A DNA stretch of 64,000 bases from JARRQJ01 sp963810615. Its GTDB lineage: Bacteria > Pseudomonadota > Gammaproteobacteria > DRLM01. Made by a program: the position numbers and the translations under genes. The number at the start of each line of letters is the position of its first letter. The stretch's first letter is position 1. The stretch spans positions 992,001-1,056,000 of the forward strand of contig CAWEOA010000008.1 of the NCBI GenBank assembly GCA_963810615.1. Direction: 5' to 3'. Below are positions 16,660 through 25,017 of this stretch, piece by piece. The notes below the pieces were generated by a model, which searched no databases, had not been told where the DNA came from, and saw only the letters and a program-made list of their open reading frames with translations.

Positions 16660-17124
16660 ATGAATCGCTTTGTTTTTCTTCCACTGGTTGTGTTTTTATC
16701 AGTGGTCTTATTTTCGGTGAACGGTTGTTCTAAATCAGTTGAATCTAATAAGGAGACCAGGATGAGTGCGAGTGGTGTGGCGGAATTGAGCAAGACGGAT
16801 GTGGTCGTTGGTTCAGGTGAGGAGGCGACGGACGGGAAGACTGTTTCCGTTCATTATACCGGTTGGCTCTATGATGAGGGTGCACCTGACCATAAGGGAA
16901 AGAAATTCGATAGTTCCCGCGATCGCGGCCAGCCGTTCGATTTTACTCTCGGCGCGGGTCAGGTTATCAAGGGATGGGACCAGGGTGTGGCGGGGATGAA
17001 GATCGGTGGCCAGCGGACCTTGATCATTCCCCCGGATCTCGGCTACGGTTCGCGTGGCGCGGGCGGGGTGATTCCTCCGAATGCGACGTTGGTGTTCGAT
17101 GTGGAGTTGTTGGGGGTTCGTTAG
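16660..17124 (+). CDS. FKBP-type peptidyl-prolyl isomerase, lipoprotein
   Basis: 154 residues. The lipoprotein signal has hydrophobic residues 5-21 and a lipobox VNGC with the lipidated Cys at 23. The FKBP domain spans about 45-154 with the active-site blocks VSVHYTGWLYD, FDSSRDRGQPFDF, VIKGWDQGVAGMKIGG, LGYGSRGAGGVIPPNATL and FDVELL. It would assist folding of envelope proteins by isomerising Xaa-Pro bonds, probably in the periplasm. Start preceded by aaggggataatagagg. Confidence 0.94.
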   Translation: MNRFVFLPLVVFLSVVLFSVNGCSKSVESNKETRMSASGVAELSKTDVVVGSGEEATDGKTVSVHYTGWLYDEGAPDHKGKKFDSSRDRGQPFDFTLGAGQVIKGWDQGVAGMKIGGQRTLIIPPDLGYGSRGAGGVIPPNATLVFDVELLGVR

Positions 17125-17142
17125 GGAGGCACCGATTAATTT

Positions 17143-17247
17143 GTCATTCCGGCCATAGCGTAGCGGAGACCCGGAATCCTGTGCCTTTAATGCAGGGAGT
17201 TTCTGGATTCCGGCTTTTATGCCCTTTAGGGTATTCGCCGGAATGAC
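17143..17247. repeat. Family B repeat with nested palindrome in right arm
   Basis: The left arm is gtcattccggccatagcgta then gcggagacccggaatcc. The right arm ggattccgg is interrupted at 17215-17236 by cttttatgccctttagggtatt before cgccggaatgac. A textbook copy of the nested arrangement. Confidence 0.85.
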
Positions 17248-17281
17248 GGCAAATAATCCAAAATAATTTACTGGGGTTGTC

Positions 17282-18058
17282 TTGTTCAAGTTCATAGGTT
17301 TTATTGCAGGTTATTACTTTTTCGGGTTCTTCGGGGCGCTCTTCGGCTTATTTGTCGGGTCGTTTATTGATCGCATCAGGGCGTATGGCCCCGGTGCGTT
17401 GAACCCGTTGCAGAATACGCTTCGTCAGGCGGTTTTCCTCGAGACATTGTTTATCTCGATGGGCAAGCTGGCCAAGGCCGATGGGCAAGTCTCAAAGCAG
17501 GAGATCGACCATGCCGAGGCGTTCATGCAGAAATTGGGCATGACCGCGGCGCATCGCCAGCAGGCCATTGCCTGGTTCAAGCAGGGCGCCGAACCGGGTT
17601 TCGACATCGGGCCGACCTATCAGCGGTTCATGTCCGTTAACGGACAGACCAGGAATCTGAAGTATGTATTGCTGGTTTATTTGGTCGTGATGGCGCTGGC
17701 GGATGGGCATCTTCATCCGTCTGAAGAGACGGTGCTATTCGATATCGCCGGCCGGGTGGGTTATGACCGGGCCACGTTCCAGCAACTGCTGGATATGGTG
17801 CTGAATCAGTCCCACTTCGCCGGAGGGGGTAAGGCCACTTCAGCATCATCACTGGATGACGCCTACAAGGCCTTGGGCGTCACTAAAGATAGCACCGATC
17901 AGGAGGTCAAGCGCGCCTATCGCAAACTGATGAGCCAATATCACCCTGATAAATTGATCGGGCAGGGCCTGCCTGAAGACATGATTGCGATGGCTACCGA
18001 ACAGGCAAAAGAAATTCAGCATGCCTACGATTTGATCAAGAAAAACAGAAATATTTGA
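17282..18058 (+). CDS. djlA: Membrane-anchored DnaJ-like co-chaperone DjlA
   Basis: 258 residues from a TTG at 17282; the start is weakly supported. An N-terminal hydrophobic segment (about 3-28) anchors the protein. It is followed by a TerB-like helical domain (about 55-175; MGKLAKADGQVSKQEIDHAE) and a C-terminal J domain (about 195-258) with the HPD motif in SQYHPDKL that stimulates DnaK ATPase. This domain order is the DjlA pattern. DjlA recruits DnaK to the inner membrane. Confidence 0.92.
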   Translation: MFKFIGFIAGYYFFGFFGALFGLFVGSFIDRIRAYGPGALNPLQNTLRQAVFLETLFISMGKLAKADGQVSKQEIDHAEAFMQKLGMTAAHRQQAIAWFKQGAEPGFDIGPTYQRFMSVNGQTRNLKYVLLVYLVVMALADGHLHPSEETVLFDIAGRVGYDRATFQQLLDMVLNQSHFAGGGKATSASSLDDAYKALGVTKDSTDQEVKRAYRKLMSQYHPDKLIGQGLPEDMIAMATEQAKEIQHAYDLIKKNRNI

Positions 18059-18212
18059 GTCGGTATGGAATTGGTTGGGGATAGACACTGGTTTCGGCTC
18101 TTAGCCGAGGGGTTGTGTTGCGGTGCAATGCTTGGTGGATACGTAGATCCTATTGCTAAATTGGCATGTTGCGTAAAATCAATCGGGCACTATTTTTCAC
18201 AAATAGCACTAA

Positions 18213-18258
18213 TACCCCCGCACCCTTCGCTTCCCTCTCCCCGGTGGGAGAGGGAGGA
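18213..18258. repeat. Family D repeat (ccctctcc/gggagagg type), one copy
   Basis: cccccgcacccttcgcttcc then ctctccccggtgggagaggg. Similar copies lie at 32199, 40953 and 45432. The rest of the 18059-18307 spacer shows nothing recognisable. Confidence 0.55.
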
Positions 18259-18307
18259 TATGTGACTTCAGCGCGTTAGACTCGATTGCTTAACTGGCCA
18301 CTAACAA

Positions 18308-18970
18308 ATGCATATACCTTCACCGTCCAGCGCCAAAACCGTTATTGTCCTTGATTTCGAGACCACCGGTCTCTCTCCCAATCAGGGTGATCGTGCGATT
18401 GAGATCGGCGCGGTGCGCTTAAAGCAGGGCGTGATCACAGATCGTTTTCAGCGGCTGATGAATCCCGGGCGGCGTATCGACGGATTTATCGAAGATTACA
18501 CCGGCATTACGAATGCGATGTTGCGGAAGGCGGCACCCTGCGCTGAGGTGATGGACGAGTTCGCCGATTTTATCGGAGACTATGATCTGGTGGCACACAA
18601 TGCTTCCTTCGATCAACGTTTTCTGGATGCCGAGTTACGGCGTATTCAGCGGCGTTATTCTGGGTCGTTTGCCTGTTCCATGTTGGCCGCCCGCCGTCTC
18701 TATCCGGATTCGCCCAACCATCGGTTGGGAACGCTGGTGAAGTATAAAGCGCTGCCCAATGATGGCAACTTTCACCGTGCCCTGGCGGATGCGGAGATGA
18801 CGGCGCATCTCTGGTTGGCCATGCTTGAGGATATTGAGCAGCGCCATGCGATGGCTGACGTTGCTTTTGCGCTGATGCAGAAATTGACGAAGGTGTCTAA
18901 AGGCTCGGTATCTTGCTATTTTAAGCGGTATCTGGGGCAGCGCAATAAACCCGATGTTTGTGTAGAATAG
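18308..18970 (+). CDS. DnaQ-like 3'-5' exonuclease (Pol III epsilon family)
   Basis: A 220-residue DEDDh exonuclease. Exo I VLDFETTGLSP carries Asp16 and Glu18. The central Exo II Asp is in LVAHNASFDQRFLDAEL. Exo III HRALADAEMTAHL gives the His and last Asp. It is about the length of a bare exonuclease domain, without the C-terminal polymerase-binding tail of true epsilon, so a repair or processing role is more likely than replicative proofreading. Confidence 0.88.
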   Translation: MHIPSPSSAKTVIVLDFETTGLSPNQGDRAIEIGAVRLKQGVITDRFQRLMNPGRRIDGFIEDYTGITNAMLRKAAPCAEVMDEFADFIGDYDLVAHNASFDQRFLDAELRRIQRRYSGSFACSMLAARRLYPDSPNHRLGTLVKYKALPNDGNFHRALADAEMTAHLWLAMLEDIEQRHAMADVAFALMQKLTKVSKGSVSCYFKRYLGQRNKPDVCVE

Positions 18971-18996
18971 TCGATATATGGATGTCGCTGAATTTT

Positions 18997-19272
18997 ATGA
19001 AATCATCTTCTAAAAAACTGATCAAAAAACACCCGCACCTTACCCATACAGAGATGGCTATGGTGGTATCACACGTGCAAAGAGCCAAGGGCGATTGGGT
19101 ATTGAACTCCATCATGATCGAAGGTTGCGATGTGCCGTTTAAATACCGACGTAGGGAACGGTATAAAAACCTGAAAGGCCAACGGGTTAACCTGACCTAT
19201 TATCCTGACACTGAGACTGTGGCGGGTATGGTGTTTGACTATATGAAGCTTGTTAGAATTAAAATCGCCTAG
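18997..19272 (+). CDS. Conserved hypothetical protein
   Basis: 91 residues from the ATG at 18997; alternative in-frame starts are at 18982 and 18958, none with a clear ribosome-binding site. It contains DWVLNSIMIEGCDVPFKYRR and QRVNLTYYPDTETVAGMVF, which I recall from small uncharacterised gammaproteobacterial proteins. No catalytic motif. It is 26 bp downstream of the exonuclease gene and may be co-transcribed. The last 12 bases including part of the stop (taaaatcgccta) are identical to the end of the methyltransferase gene at 19588. Confidence 0.68.
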   Translation: MKSSSKKLIKKHPHLTHTEMAMVVSHVQRAKGDWVLNSIMIEGCDVPFKYRRRERYKNLKGQRVNLTYYPDTETVAGMVFDYMKLVRIKIA

Positions 19273-19310
19273 GGGAGGTCTGAATAATTTAGGGAGCCTC
19301 TGAACAATTC

Positions 19311-19396
19311 GTCATTCCGGGCGTAGCGTAGCGAAGACCCGGAATCCAGTGCCTGCTGATTTAAAAGCGCTGGATTCCGGCTTTCGCCGGAATGAC
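19311..19396. repeat. Family B paired-arm repeat
   Basis: The left arm is gtcattccgggcgtagcgta then gcgaagacccggaatcc; the right arm is ggattccggctttcgccgga then atgac. Shared outer flanks are clear on both sides: aggggaggtctgaataatt (19272-19290) on the left and ggaattattcaggccttcct (19403-19422) on the right. Confidence 0.85.
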
Positions 19397-19429
19397 GTCA
19401 TAGGAATTATTCAGGCCTTCCTTTGTATT

Positions 19430-19535
19430 GTCATTTTGAACGAAGGGGTTTGTGGCCCTTTGGGTGGAAGTCTGGAATATCTTTGGTTTTAGCGGAGCCG
19501 CCAGAAAAGGATTTCTCGCCGGCACTCGAAATGAC
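19430..19535. repeat. Family A repeat with degenerate nested palindrome
   Basis: The left arm gtcattttgaacgaagg is interrupted by ggtttgtggccctttgggtg (19448-19467), a mutated copy of the nested palindrome. The right arm is ggatttctcgccggcactcg then aaatgac, followed by the flank aaattaatcagtggctccc. Confidence 0.7.
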
Positions 19536-19587
19536 AAATTAATCAGTGGCTCCCAGGATATTTCTTTAAGCATTAGGCCGGTCAGAA

Positions 19588-20232
19588 ATGCCAGCAACTG
19601 TTATGAAGCATACCCCGCAAGCTCTCAAAGATCTCACCGCTCAAACGCTGGATTACTATAACCGGAAGGCTGAAGATTTTTTTGCCGGCACCATCGATCA
19701 CGATGTTGATCAGAATATTTTCGCGTTATTGGACCATATTGAGGGGAGAGAGCCTTTTACGATTCTGGACGTCGGCTGCGGTCCGGGGCGTGATCTCAAA
19801 ACATTTACCGAGCGCGGCCATATTGCTGTGGGTCTGGAGGGTGCTGACCGATTTGCCGAAATGGCGCGGTCTTACAGCGGCTGCGAGGTGTGGCTGCAGG
19901 ATTTTCTTAACGCCGAACTCCCGATTGACTACTTTGACGGTGTGTTTGCCAATGCCTCGTTGTTTCACGTTCCGAGTCAGGCGCTGCCCCGGCTGCTGCT
20001 GTCGCTGCACTCGGCGCTGAAACAAGGCGGAGTGTTATTCAGCTCGAACCCGCGCGGCAATAATGAGGAAGGTTGGAGCGGTGGGCGGTATGGCGCTTAT
20101 CATGATTTGGAGACCTGGCGCAGTTATATGCATACCGCAGGTTTTGTCGAGCTGATGCATTATTATCGACCGGCTGGGCTTCCCCGCGACCAACAGCCGT
20201 GGCTGGCGAGTGTGTGGCGTAAAATCGCCTAA
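19588..20232 (+). CDS. Class I SAM-dependent methyltransferase
   Basis: A 214-residue cytosolic methyltransferase. Motif I is ILDVGCGPGRDLKTF (about residues 52-66), the acidic loop is VGLEGADRFAEMA, and motif IV is YFDGVFANASLFHV. The helix before motif I, TLDYYNRKAEDFFAGT, is typical of small-molecule methyltransferases of the UbiE/Methyltransf_11/25 group. The substrate is not predictable. Bracketed by repeats, with no operon partner. Confidence 0.85.
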   Translation: MPATVMKHTPQALKDLTAQTLDYYNRKAEDFFAGTIDHDVDQNIFALLDHIEGREPFTILDVGCGPGRDLKTFTERGHIAVGLEGADRFAEMARSYSGCEVWLQDFLNAELPIDYFDGVFANASLFHVPSQALPRLLLSLHSALKQGGVLFSSNPRGNNEEGWSGGRYGAYHDLETWRSYMHTAGFVELMHYYRPAGLPRDQQPWLASVWRKIA

Positions 20233-20277
20233 AAGGACGGATTTGTTTGAGCATGTTTAGGAAACTCTGGATAATTC

Positions 20278-20364
20278 GTCATTCCGGGCGCAGCGTAGCG
20301 GAGACCCGGAATCCAGTGCTATTTACTCGGGTAGTTATTGGATTCCGGCTTTTGCCGGAATGAC
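20278..20364. repeat. Family B paired-arm repeat
   Basis: The left arm is gtcattccgggcgcagcgta then gcggagacccggaatcc; the right arm is ggattccggcttttgccgga then atgac. It is followed by the outer flank gaaattattcaggccttcct. Nearly the same layout as the element at 19311. The rest of 20233-20534 has no further feature except the upstream region of the cytochrome gene. Confidence 0.85.
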
Positions 20365-20534
20365 GTTAGAGAAATTATTCAGGCCTTCCTTTATTTTGTA
20401 GCCTAAGAATGGCAGCCCACTCAGCGGGAATACAATACCAGGGGTTGGCGGAATGGTGATGCCGGAATATGCTTATCGTCGTGCACGCAAATGAATTTGT
20501 TCGCCGTTGGTTTAGCTTTTTAGGGAGGGAAGTC

Positions 20535-20972
20535 ATGAAAGCTCTAACCGCGACTATAGGAATTGCAGCATGGCTATCTTTCATGCTGGCTGGGTGTGCG
20601 ACGCTGACGACTGGCAACGTCGGTAAACAGGAGTACGACTCTAAGTGTTCGGCTTGTCATGGGGTGAGCGGGAAGGGTGATGGACCGCAAGCACTGGCGC
20701 TGCCGATAAAGCCGGCGGACTTGACGATGCTGGCGAAGAATAATGGCGGCGTCTTTCCCGTTGCGCGAGTCAATGAAATCGTTGACGGCCGATGGGAAGT
20801 GGCGGCCCATGGGCCGCGTTTGATGCCTGTGTGGGGCGAGGAGTTCCTCGTCAACGAGACGGATCGTCCCCAGGATGTTTCCGCGGAAACCTTTGCTAAT
20901 CGGGAGGCCAGGGTTAACGCCAGGGTCAAAGCCCTCGTCGACTATTTGGCCCGGCTACAGGATATGAAGTAG
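20535..20972 (+). CDS. Lipoprotein cytochrome c, monohaem
   Basis: 145 residues from the ATG at 20535, preceded by gggagggaagtc; the frame is open to 20469. A lipoprotein signal ends in LAGC (Cys at about 20). The haem site CSACH is at about 40-44. The C-terminal half ends with VKALVDYLARLQ, the usual last cytochrome c helix. Probably an outer-membrane or periplasm-facing electron carrier. The MPVWGEEF segment may provide the distal Met. Confidence 0.88.
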   Translation: MKALTATIGIAAWLSFMLAGCATLTTGNVGKQEYDSKCSACHGVSGKGDGPQALALPIKPADLTMLAKNNGGVFPVARVNEIVDGRWEVAAHGPRLMPVWGEEFLVNETDRPQDVSAETFANREARVNARVKALVDYLARLQDMK

Positions 20973-21093
20973 ATACGCGGTATTTCGGCGCTTAACAATT
21001 ATCAGCTTTTATAAGGCCGCCTCTTTAGTTTAATAGGTTCTAATATTAGCGGCAGCGGTCTAGGCATCCGCGTCTAAAGCAAGAGGTTGATAA

Positions 21094-21816
21094 ATGAAAA
21101 TTACTGTAGAACAGATTGATGTTAGCTGCCCTGAGGCGGAAATATATAATCGTTTGTTGGCGCTGGATAACAAGCACATTCTGGAGTTAGGCTGTGGCAG
21201 TGCCGAAATCACACGCATCATTGCGAGTGCCGGTACGGACCGAAAAATTACTGCGTTTGAAGTCGATGAAATCGCCCATGGAAAGAACTTGCAGATAACG
21301 GATTTTCCCAATGTGACATTCGGTATGGCCGGTGCGCAGGAAATCCCGCTGGAAGATGAATCGGTTGATGTAGTGTTTATGTTTAAGTCTCTGCATCACG
21401 TGCCACTGGATTTAATGGATATGGCGATGCAGGAAATTCGCAGGGTTTTGAAGCCGGGTGGTCTGGTGTATATATCCGAGCCGGTCTTTGCCGGGGCGTT
21501 TAATGAAATCCTGCGTTTATTTCACGACGAACAAAAGGTGCGCGAGGCGGCCTTCCATGCGGTAAAGAAAGCGGTGGACGGCGGCTTGTTTGACTTGGTC
21601 GAACAAACGTTTTTTAATTCGCCGATGAAATTCGAAAGTTTTTCTGATTTTGAAAATAGAATACTCAAGGTCACGCATACCAAGCACAACCTCGATGAAG
21701 AGGTGTATGACCTGGTTAAGCAACGCTTTGAACGTCACCTTAGTGATGATGGTGCCCACTTCTTGATGCCGATTCGTGTGGATTTATTGCGGCACCCGCA
21801 TTTACCGGGGGAATAG
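21094..21816 (+). CDS. Class I SAM-dependent methyltransferase
   Basis: A 240-residue methyltransferase. Motif I is ILELGCGSAEITRII, the acidic residue follows in ITAFEVDEIAHGKN, and motif IV is SVDVVFMFKSLHHV. The post-motif ALKPGG-like block is RRVLKPGGLVYISEP. The start follows gcaagaggttgata. The gene is more AT-rich than the GC-rich core genes. The substrate is unknown and it has no close co-directional partner. Confidence 0.84.
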   Translation: MKITVEQIDVSCPEAEIYNRLLALDNKHILELGCGSAEITRIIASAGTDRKITAFEVDEIAHGKNLQITDFPNVTFGMAGAQEIPLEDESVDVVFMFKSLHHVPLDLMDMAMQEIRRVLKPGGLVYISEPVFAGAFNEILRLFHDEQKVREAAFHAVKKAVDGGLFDLVEQTFFNSPMKFESFSDFENRILKVTHTKHNLDEEVYDLVKQRFERHLSDDGAHFLMPIRVDLLRHPHLPGE

Positions 21817-21906
21817 GGGGCTGGATATATTGATCTGTTTAATCCAATGCCGGATTGCGGATCTTGTGTGTAGTAAGACTGAGAGTGAGAGCTAAGAACG
21901 TTTATA

Positions 21907-23142
21907 TCATCGCGTGGTAAAACTACGGACCTCACTTTCTGTGGTCTTGGCGCCGTCGCTGGCGCTTACCTTCCAGTAGTAGGTGGTGGACGGGTCCAAG
22001 TTTCTGATAGTGGTGCTCAGGGTGTTGCCGGATGAGCTGCCGCCGCATGCCGTCATGATTGCGGCAGCGATGGCGATTGCTGCGACGTTTATCAGTGTTT
22101 GTTTCCTGCGCAGTCCCGGCGTCACTACGCCAAGCAGTAGTACGCCCGTCCCGCCGCCTAAGGCGGCAACCAGAACGCCGGTGGCTGTCATGGCGACCGA
22201 TACCGGGCTGCAGCCGCTGAAATCCTGGTTATTACAATAGGTCGTGTTGTAAGTCACCGGGTCACCTTCCGGATCGCTGGAGCGTACCCAGGTCAAGGTT
22301 ATCGAGGCAGGATTGAGGCTGGTTGCTCCATCTGCCGGTGATATCAATACTGGTGCGGAAGGCGGTTTATTTTCTGCGGCGGCAAGGGTCGTTTCTATGC
22401 CATCCAGTTGGGTATTTAGGGCATCCAGCTGTTGATTCATGGCTGTGATCTTTGCGTGTTGCTCTGCGTAGGGGGAGTAGTCGTTCAGGGTCTTGGTAAT
22501 CACCAGGTCGGTATCTGCGATACCCGCGGCGACATGCTTTAATTGGCGTACAAGACCCGCTTTGCCCACGGAGAGAACATCTTGTGTCAACTGGCTATCA
22601 TAGCCCAATGCGACTCCATTGGTGGCTGTGGTCCCCAGTTGGATGATTGGTTTGACAGTGTAATCAGGTATTGTCTGACATTCGTCAGTAAGTGTGGTTG
22701 AATTAAAAACGAGCTGCATCACCGGATCTCCGGCCGGTACGGTTTGCATGATTGCGACGGGTGGGGTTTGCGAGCAATCATAGGCGGGATAGGTGCCGTC
22801 ACTGATTAACACGGTATCCTTTTCCAGCGATTTGAGTTCGATGTTGAAATAAGAACGGCCGCCGTTATTCGAGCCGTTGGCAGTAATGTTCCAACTTTGG
22901 CCGAGCGCATTCGGCGCCGTGGTATCGACAAAGCGGATACGCAGGTTGTTTTCTTTGAGTCGTAAGGTATCTCCGTCGAAGATTTCGTTATTTATACAGT
23001 CGTTGCCCACGCATACTGAAGCGGGCGTATTGATCACGCCTTGTACTATCAGGTTATCGTTGAACACCTGATCGGCGCTGCCGGTGATGGCCGTTAGCAG
23101 GCCCGACAGAATAAGCATGGCAACAGCAGTTCGCATATGCAT
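21907..23142 (-). CDS. Secreted protein with YadA-like motif and a split FN3 domain
   Basis: 411 residues. The signal peptide is about 1-22. Residues 25-110 repeat the layout of the neighbour at 23210 (DQVFNDNLIVQG, VGNDCINNEIFDGDTL). A head/stalk-like stretch follows (NGVALGYDSQ, VLSVGKAGLVRQLKHVAAG) and then a coiled coil (MNQQLDALNTQLDGIETTL). From about 262 an FN3-like domain begins (PPSAPVLISPADG, SSDPEGDPVTYN). After SGCSPVSV it is interrupted by about 60 residues containing two hydrophobic segments, an RRK cluster and a lipobox-like MTAC at Cys366, and resumes as TIRNLDPSTTYYWKVSASDG to the end. Lies 67 bp downstream of the related gene, probably one operon. Function unknown; cell-surface display is inferred. 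Confidence 0.75.
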   Translation of the reverse strand: MHMRTAVAMLILSGLLTAITGSADQVFNDNLIVQGVINTPASVCVGNDCINNEIFDGDTLRLKENNLRIRFVDTTAPNALGQSWNITANGSNNGGRSYFNIELKSLEKDTVLISDGTYPAYDCSQTPPVAIMQTVPAGDPVMQLVFNSTTLTDECQTIPDYTVKPIIQLGTTATNGVALGYDSQLTQDVLSVGKAGLVRQLKHVAAGIADTDLVITKTLNDYSPYAEQHAKITAMNQQLDALNTQLDGIETTLAAAENKPPSAPVLISPADGATSLNPASITLTWVRSSDPEGDPVTYNTTYCNNQDFSGCSPVSVAMTATGVLVAALGGGTGVLLLGVVTPGLRRKQTLINVAAIAIAAAIMTACGGSSSGNTLSTTIRNLDPSTTYYWKVSASDGAKTTESEVRSFTTR

Positions 23143-23209
23143 AGCTTCTTATGATCTGGTACTTGGATTAGTGCGGCAATCCGGAAGATGTGGAAGCCGC
23201 TTCCTGTGC

Positions 23210-23827
23210 CTATAAGTTGTCCAGGCGCGTGATTAAGCCGTCGATGCGCGTATTGATCGCGTCGACTTTGCTTTGTAGCGTGACTAGGTCAGCGTCAATG
23301 GCAGCTTTTTCGCCTGCGACACCGGCCTCGGTCTGGGTTTTGAACGTGTTGAACTGTGACATGTTGACGCCGTCCGCGTCGTCGGTGCCCGCGGCGACGT
23401 TGACGATACGCCGCTCAGCGGTTACGGAACCGACCGATATCGCATTCGGCTCGAGAGTGGAGTTCGCACCCAGCGCCACACCGCCCGATGCCCCGGATTC
23501 CAGCAATAACACAGAGCTGGTGCTGTCCAGGTCATTAATATAAAAGTCCACAGGGCCGGCGCCGCCGTGGTCGGTGATACCCATTTCCCAGTCATTGGTG
23601 GGAAAGGCGCCTGAATTACTTGTATCCTGAAACCGGATCTTGGGATCGCCGGTCTTTAGTTTGATGGTGTCGAAATCGAAGACTTCATTGTCGATACAAT
23701 CGGCGCCTACGCACAGGGAGCCGATTACGATCGCATCATCATTGACTACTTGATCGGCTACGACGATAAAACTCAGAGACAATAACAAGACAAGCGTGAT
23801 GACTTTAAATTGAGGCATTGCTTTCAT
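23210..23827 (-). CDS. Secreted YadA-head/stalk-like protein without membrane anchor
   Basis: 205 residues. The signal peptide is about 1-24 (LVLLLSLSFIVVA-DQ). The body (DDAIVIGSLCVGADCIDNEV, NDWEMGITDHGG) resembles the N-terminus of the next gene. It is followed by a trimeric-autotransporter-like motif: GGVALGANS, NAISVGSVTAERRIVNVAAG then DDADGVNMSQFNTF. A C-terminal coiled coil ends at residue 205. The beta-barrel anchor of true trimeric autotransporters is missing, so how it stays at the surface is unclear. The start codon sits 8 bp after a run of nine G residues. Confidence 0.75.
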   Translation of the reverse strand: MKAMPQFKVITLVLLLSLSFIVVADQVVNDDAIVIGSLCVGADCIDNEVFDFDTIKLKTGDPKIRFQDTSNSGAFPTNDWEMGITDHGGAGPVDFYINDLDSTSSVLLLESGASGGVALGANSTLEPNAISVGSVTAERRIVNVAAGTDDADGVNMSQFNTFKTQTEAGVAGEKAAIDADLVTLQSKVDAINTRIDGLITRLDNL

Positions 23828-23835
23828 ATCGGCGA

Positions 23836-23844
23836 CCCCCCCCC
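23836..23844 (-). promoter_or_regulatory. G9 homopolymer at the ribosome-binding position
   Basis: Nine consecutive C on the plus strand read as G9 in the transcript, ending 8 bp before the ATG of the surface-protein gene at 23827. It takes the place of a Shine-Dalgarno sequence. Tracts of this kind can change length by slippage. The remaining upstream DNA to 24147 (about 300 bp) is AT-rich and shows no other gene or clear repeat. Confidence 0.55.
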
Positions 23845-24147
23845 ATTATTTTCGTCTCTACTACACTGTAGGTCCGAAGATTCGTAATTGCCAGCTGGGT
23901 ATAGCTTAGAGTCGTCGTGAGGAATCGTGTCTTTCCGGTAACTTAATGGAAATTAATGGGAATAACCGAAGGAACTCTCAATAAAATAGCTTAGGTTAAG
24001 CAGCGCACTTAGTTGCTTCTGGGTGTCAAAAATCGGTCACCCTGCGAGCGATACGATTTTATGATCTACCTAGGAAACAAGATTTCAACGGTATCGATTG
24101 ATATCGGATTGTCGGCGGCGCGGAAAGTGAACGGTCTATCTACTCGC

Positions 24148-25017
24148 TCAGGGGTTTTCCTGTCCTAGTCGCTCATATTCTGAAATGACTTGGGCTCCCA
24201 GCAGCAGCGCTATTGCAGCGATTTCCATGCTGAACAATGCGACTACGGCAGTGGTCAGCGAGCCGTAGACGACACTCGTCTTTGAGAGTGTCGAAAAGTA
24301 CCAGAAGAGAATACGGCGGATTACTTCCCAAAGTGACGTAGCCATGAGACTGCCGATAAGGGCATGGCGGAGTTGTATCCGTCCAACGGGAAGGACCAAG
24401 TAGAGAACGGTAAGAAGTAGAGTCTCCACGCCGAAGCCGAGAAGATAGAGAAGCATGCCCGATACGCCGCGAAGAGACCAGTAGTGACCGAATAAATGGA
24501 TGCTCTCCTTGGCCATTGCCTGCAGGATGATGGAGGCTACTGTCACACCGAGCATGGCGATACAAAGGAATAAAACAAAAAAGTACGGCAGAATGACTGA
24601 TACTATGAAATGGCGTTTTTTTTCGATTCCACGATGGGGAAATATTACGGATATCGCCTTTTCCAGCACTGAAAAGGCGAGAGAGCTGAAAAATATCATC
24701 GTTGTTAACAGCACTGCACCGTAGGAAACCCGTTTCTCAAGAAAGCCGGATACGTCGAGCAAAACGGCATTGGACTGGCTAGGGACCAGCCATTCCAGGT
24801 AGCGACCCAGGGTTTTGAGCAGCACTGCTTGGTCGAAGAGCTGCGAGAGGGCAATTACGGATAGAATCAAAAGTGGCAATACCGACAACAGCGCATAATA
24901 TGCAACGGCGCCTGCCAGAAGTAATCCCTGGTTGTTGATAAATCCCCTTAACGTTCGCAACCCAAAGTCTGCGGGGTGCATCAGTACTTGCTGTGTTGAC
25001 TTGCTCAGTCGCATCAT
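24148..25017 (-). CDS. YihY/BrkB family inner-membrane protein
   Basis: A 289-residue polytopic membrane protein of the YihY (BrkB, formerly mis-called RNase BN) family. The typical GAVAYYALLSVLPLLILSV block is at about 36-54, followed by roughly six hydrophobic helices and VYGSLTTAVVALFSMEIAAIA near the C-terminus. No catalytic function is established for the family. The start ATG at 25017 is followed directly by a second ATG. Upstream, 25018-25363 (346 bp) holds no recognisable gene or repeat. Confidence 0.9.
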   Translation of the reverse strand: MMRLSKSTQQVLMHPADFGLRTLRGFINNQGLLLAGAVAYYALLSVLPLLILSVIALSQLFDQAVLLKTLGRYLEWLVPSQSNAVLLDVSGFLEKRVSYGAVLLTTMIFFSSLAFSVLEKAISVIFPHRGIEKKRHFIVSVILPYFFVLFLCIAMLGVTVASIILQAMAKESIHLFGHYWSLRGVSGMLLYLLGFGVETLLLTVLYLVLPVGRIQLRHALIGSLMATSLWEVIRRILFWYFSTLSKTSVVYGSLTTAVVALFSMEIAAIALLLGAQVISEYERLGQENP

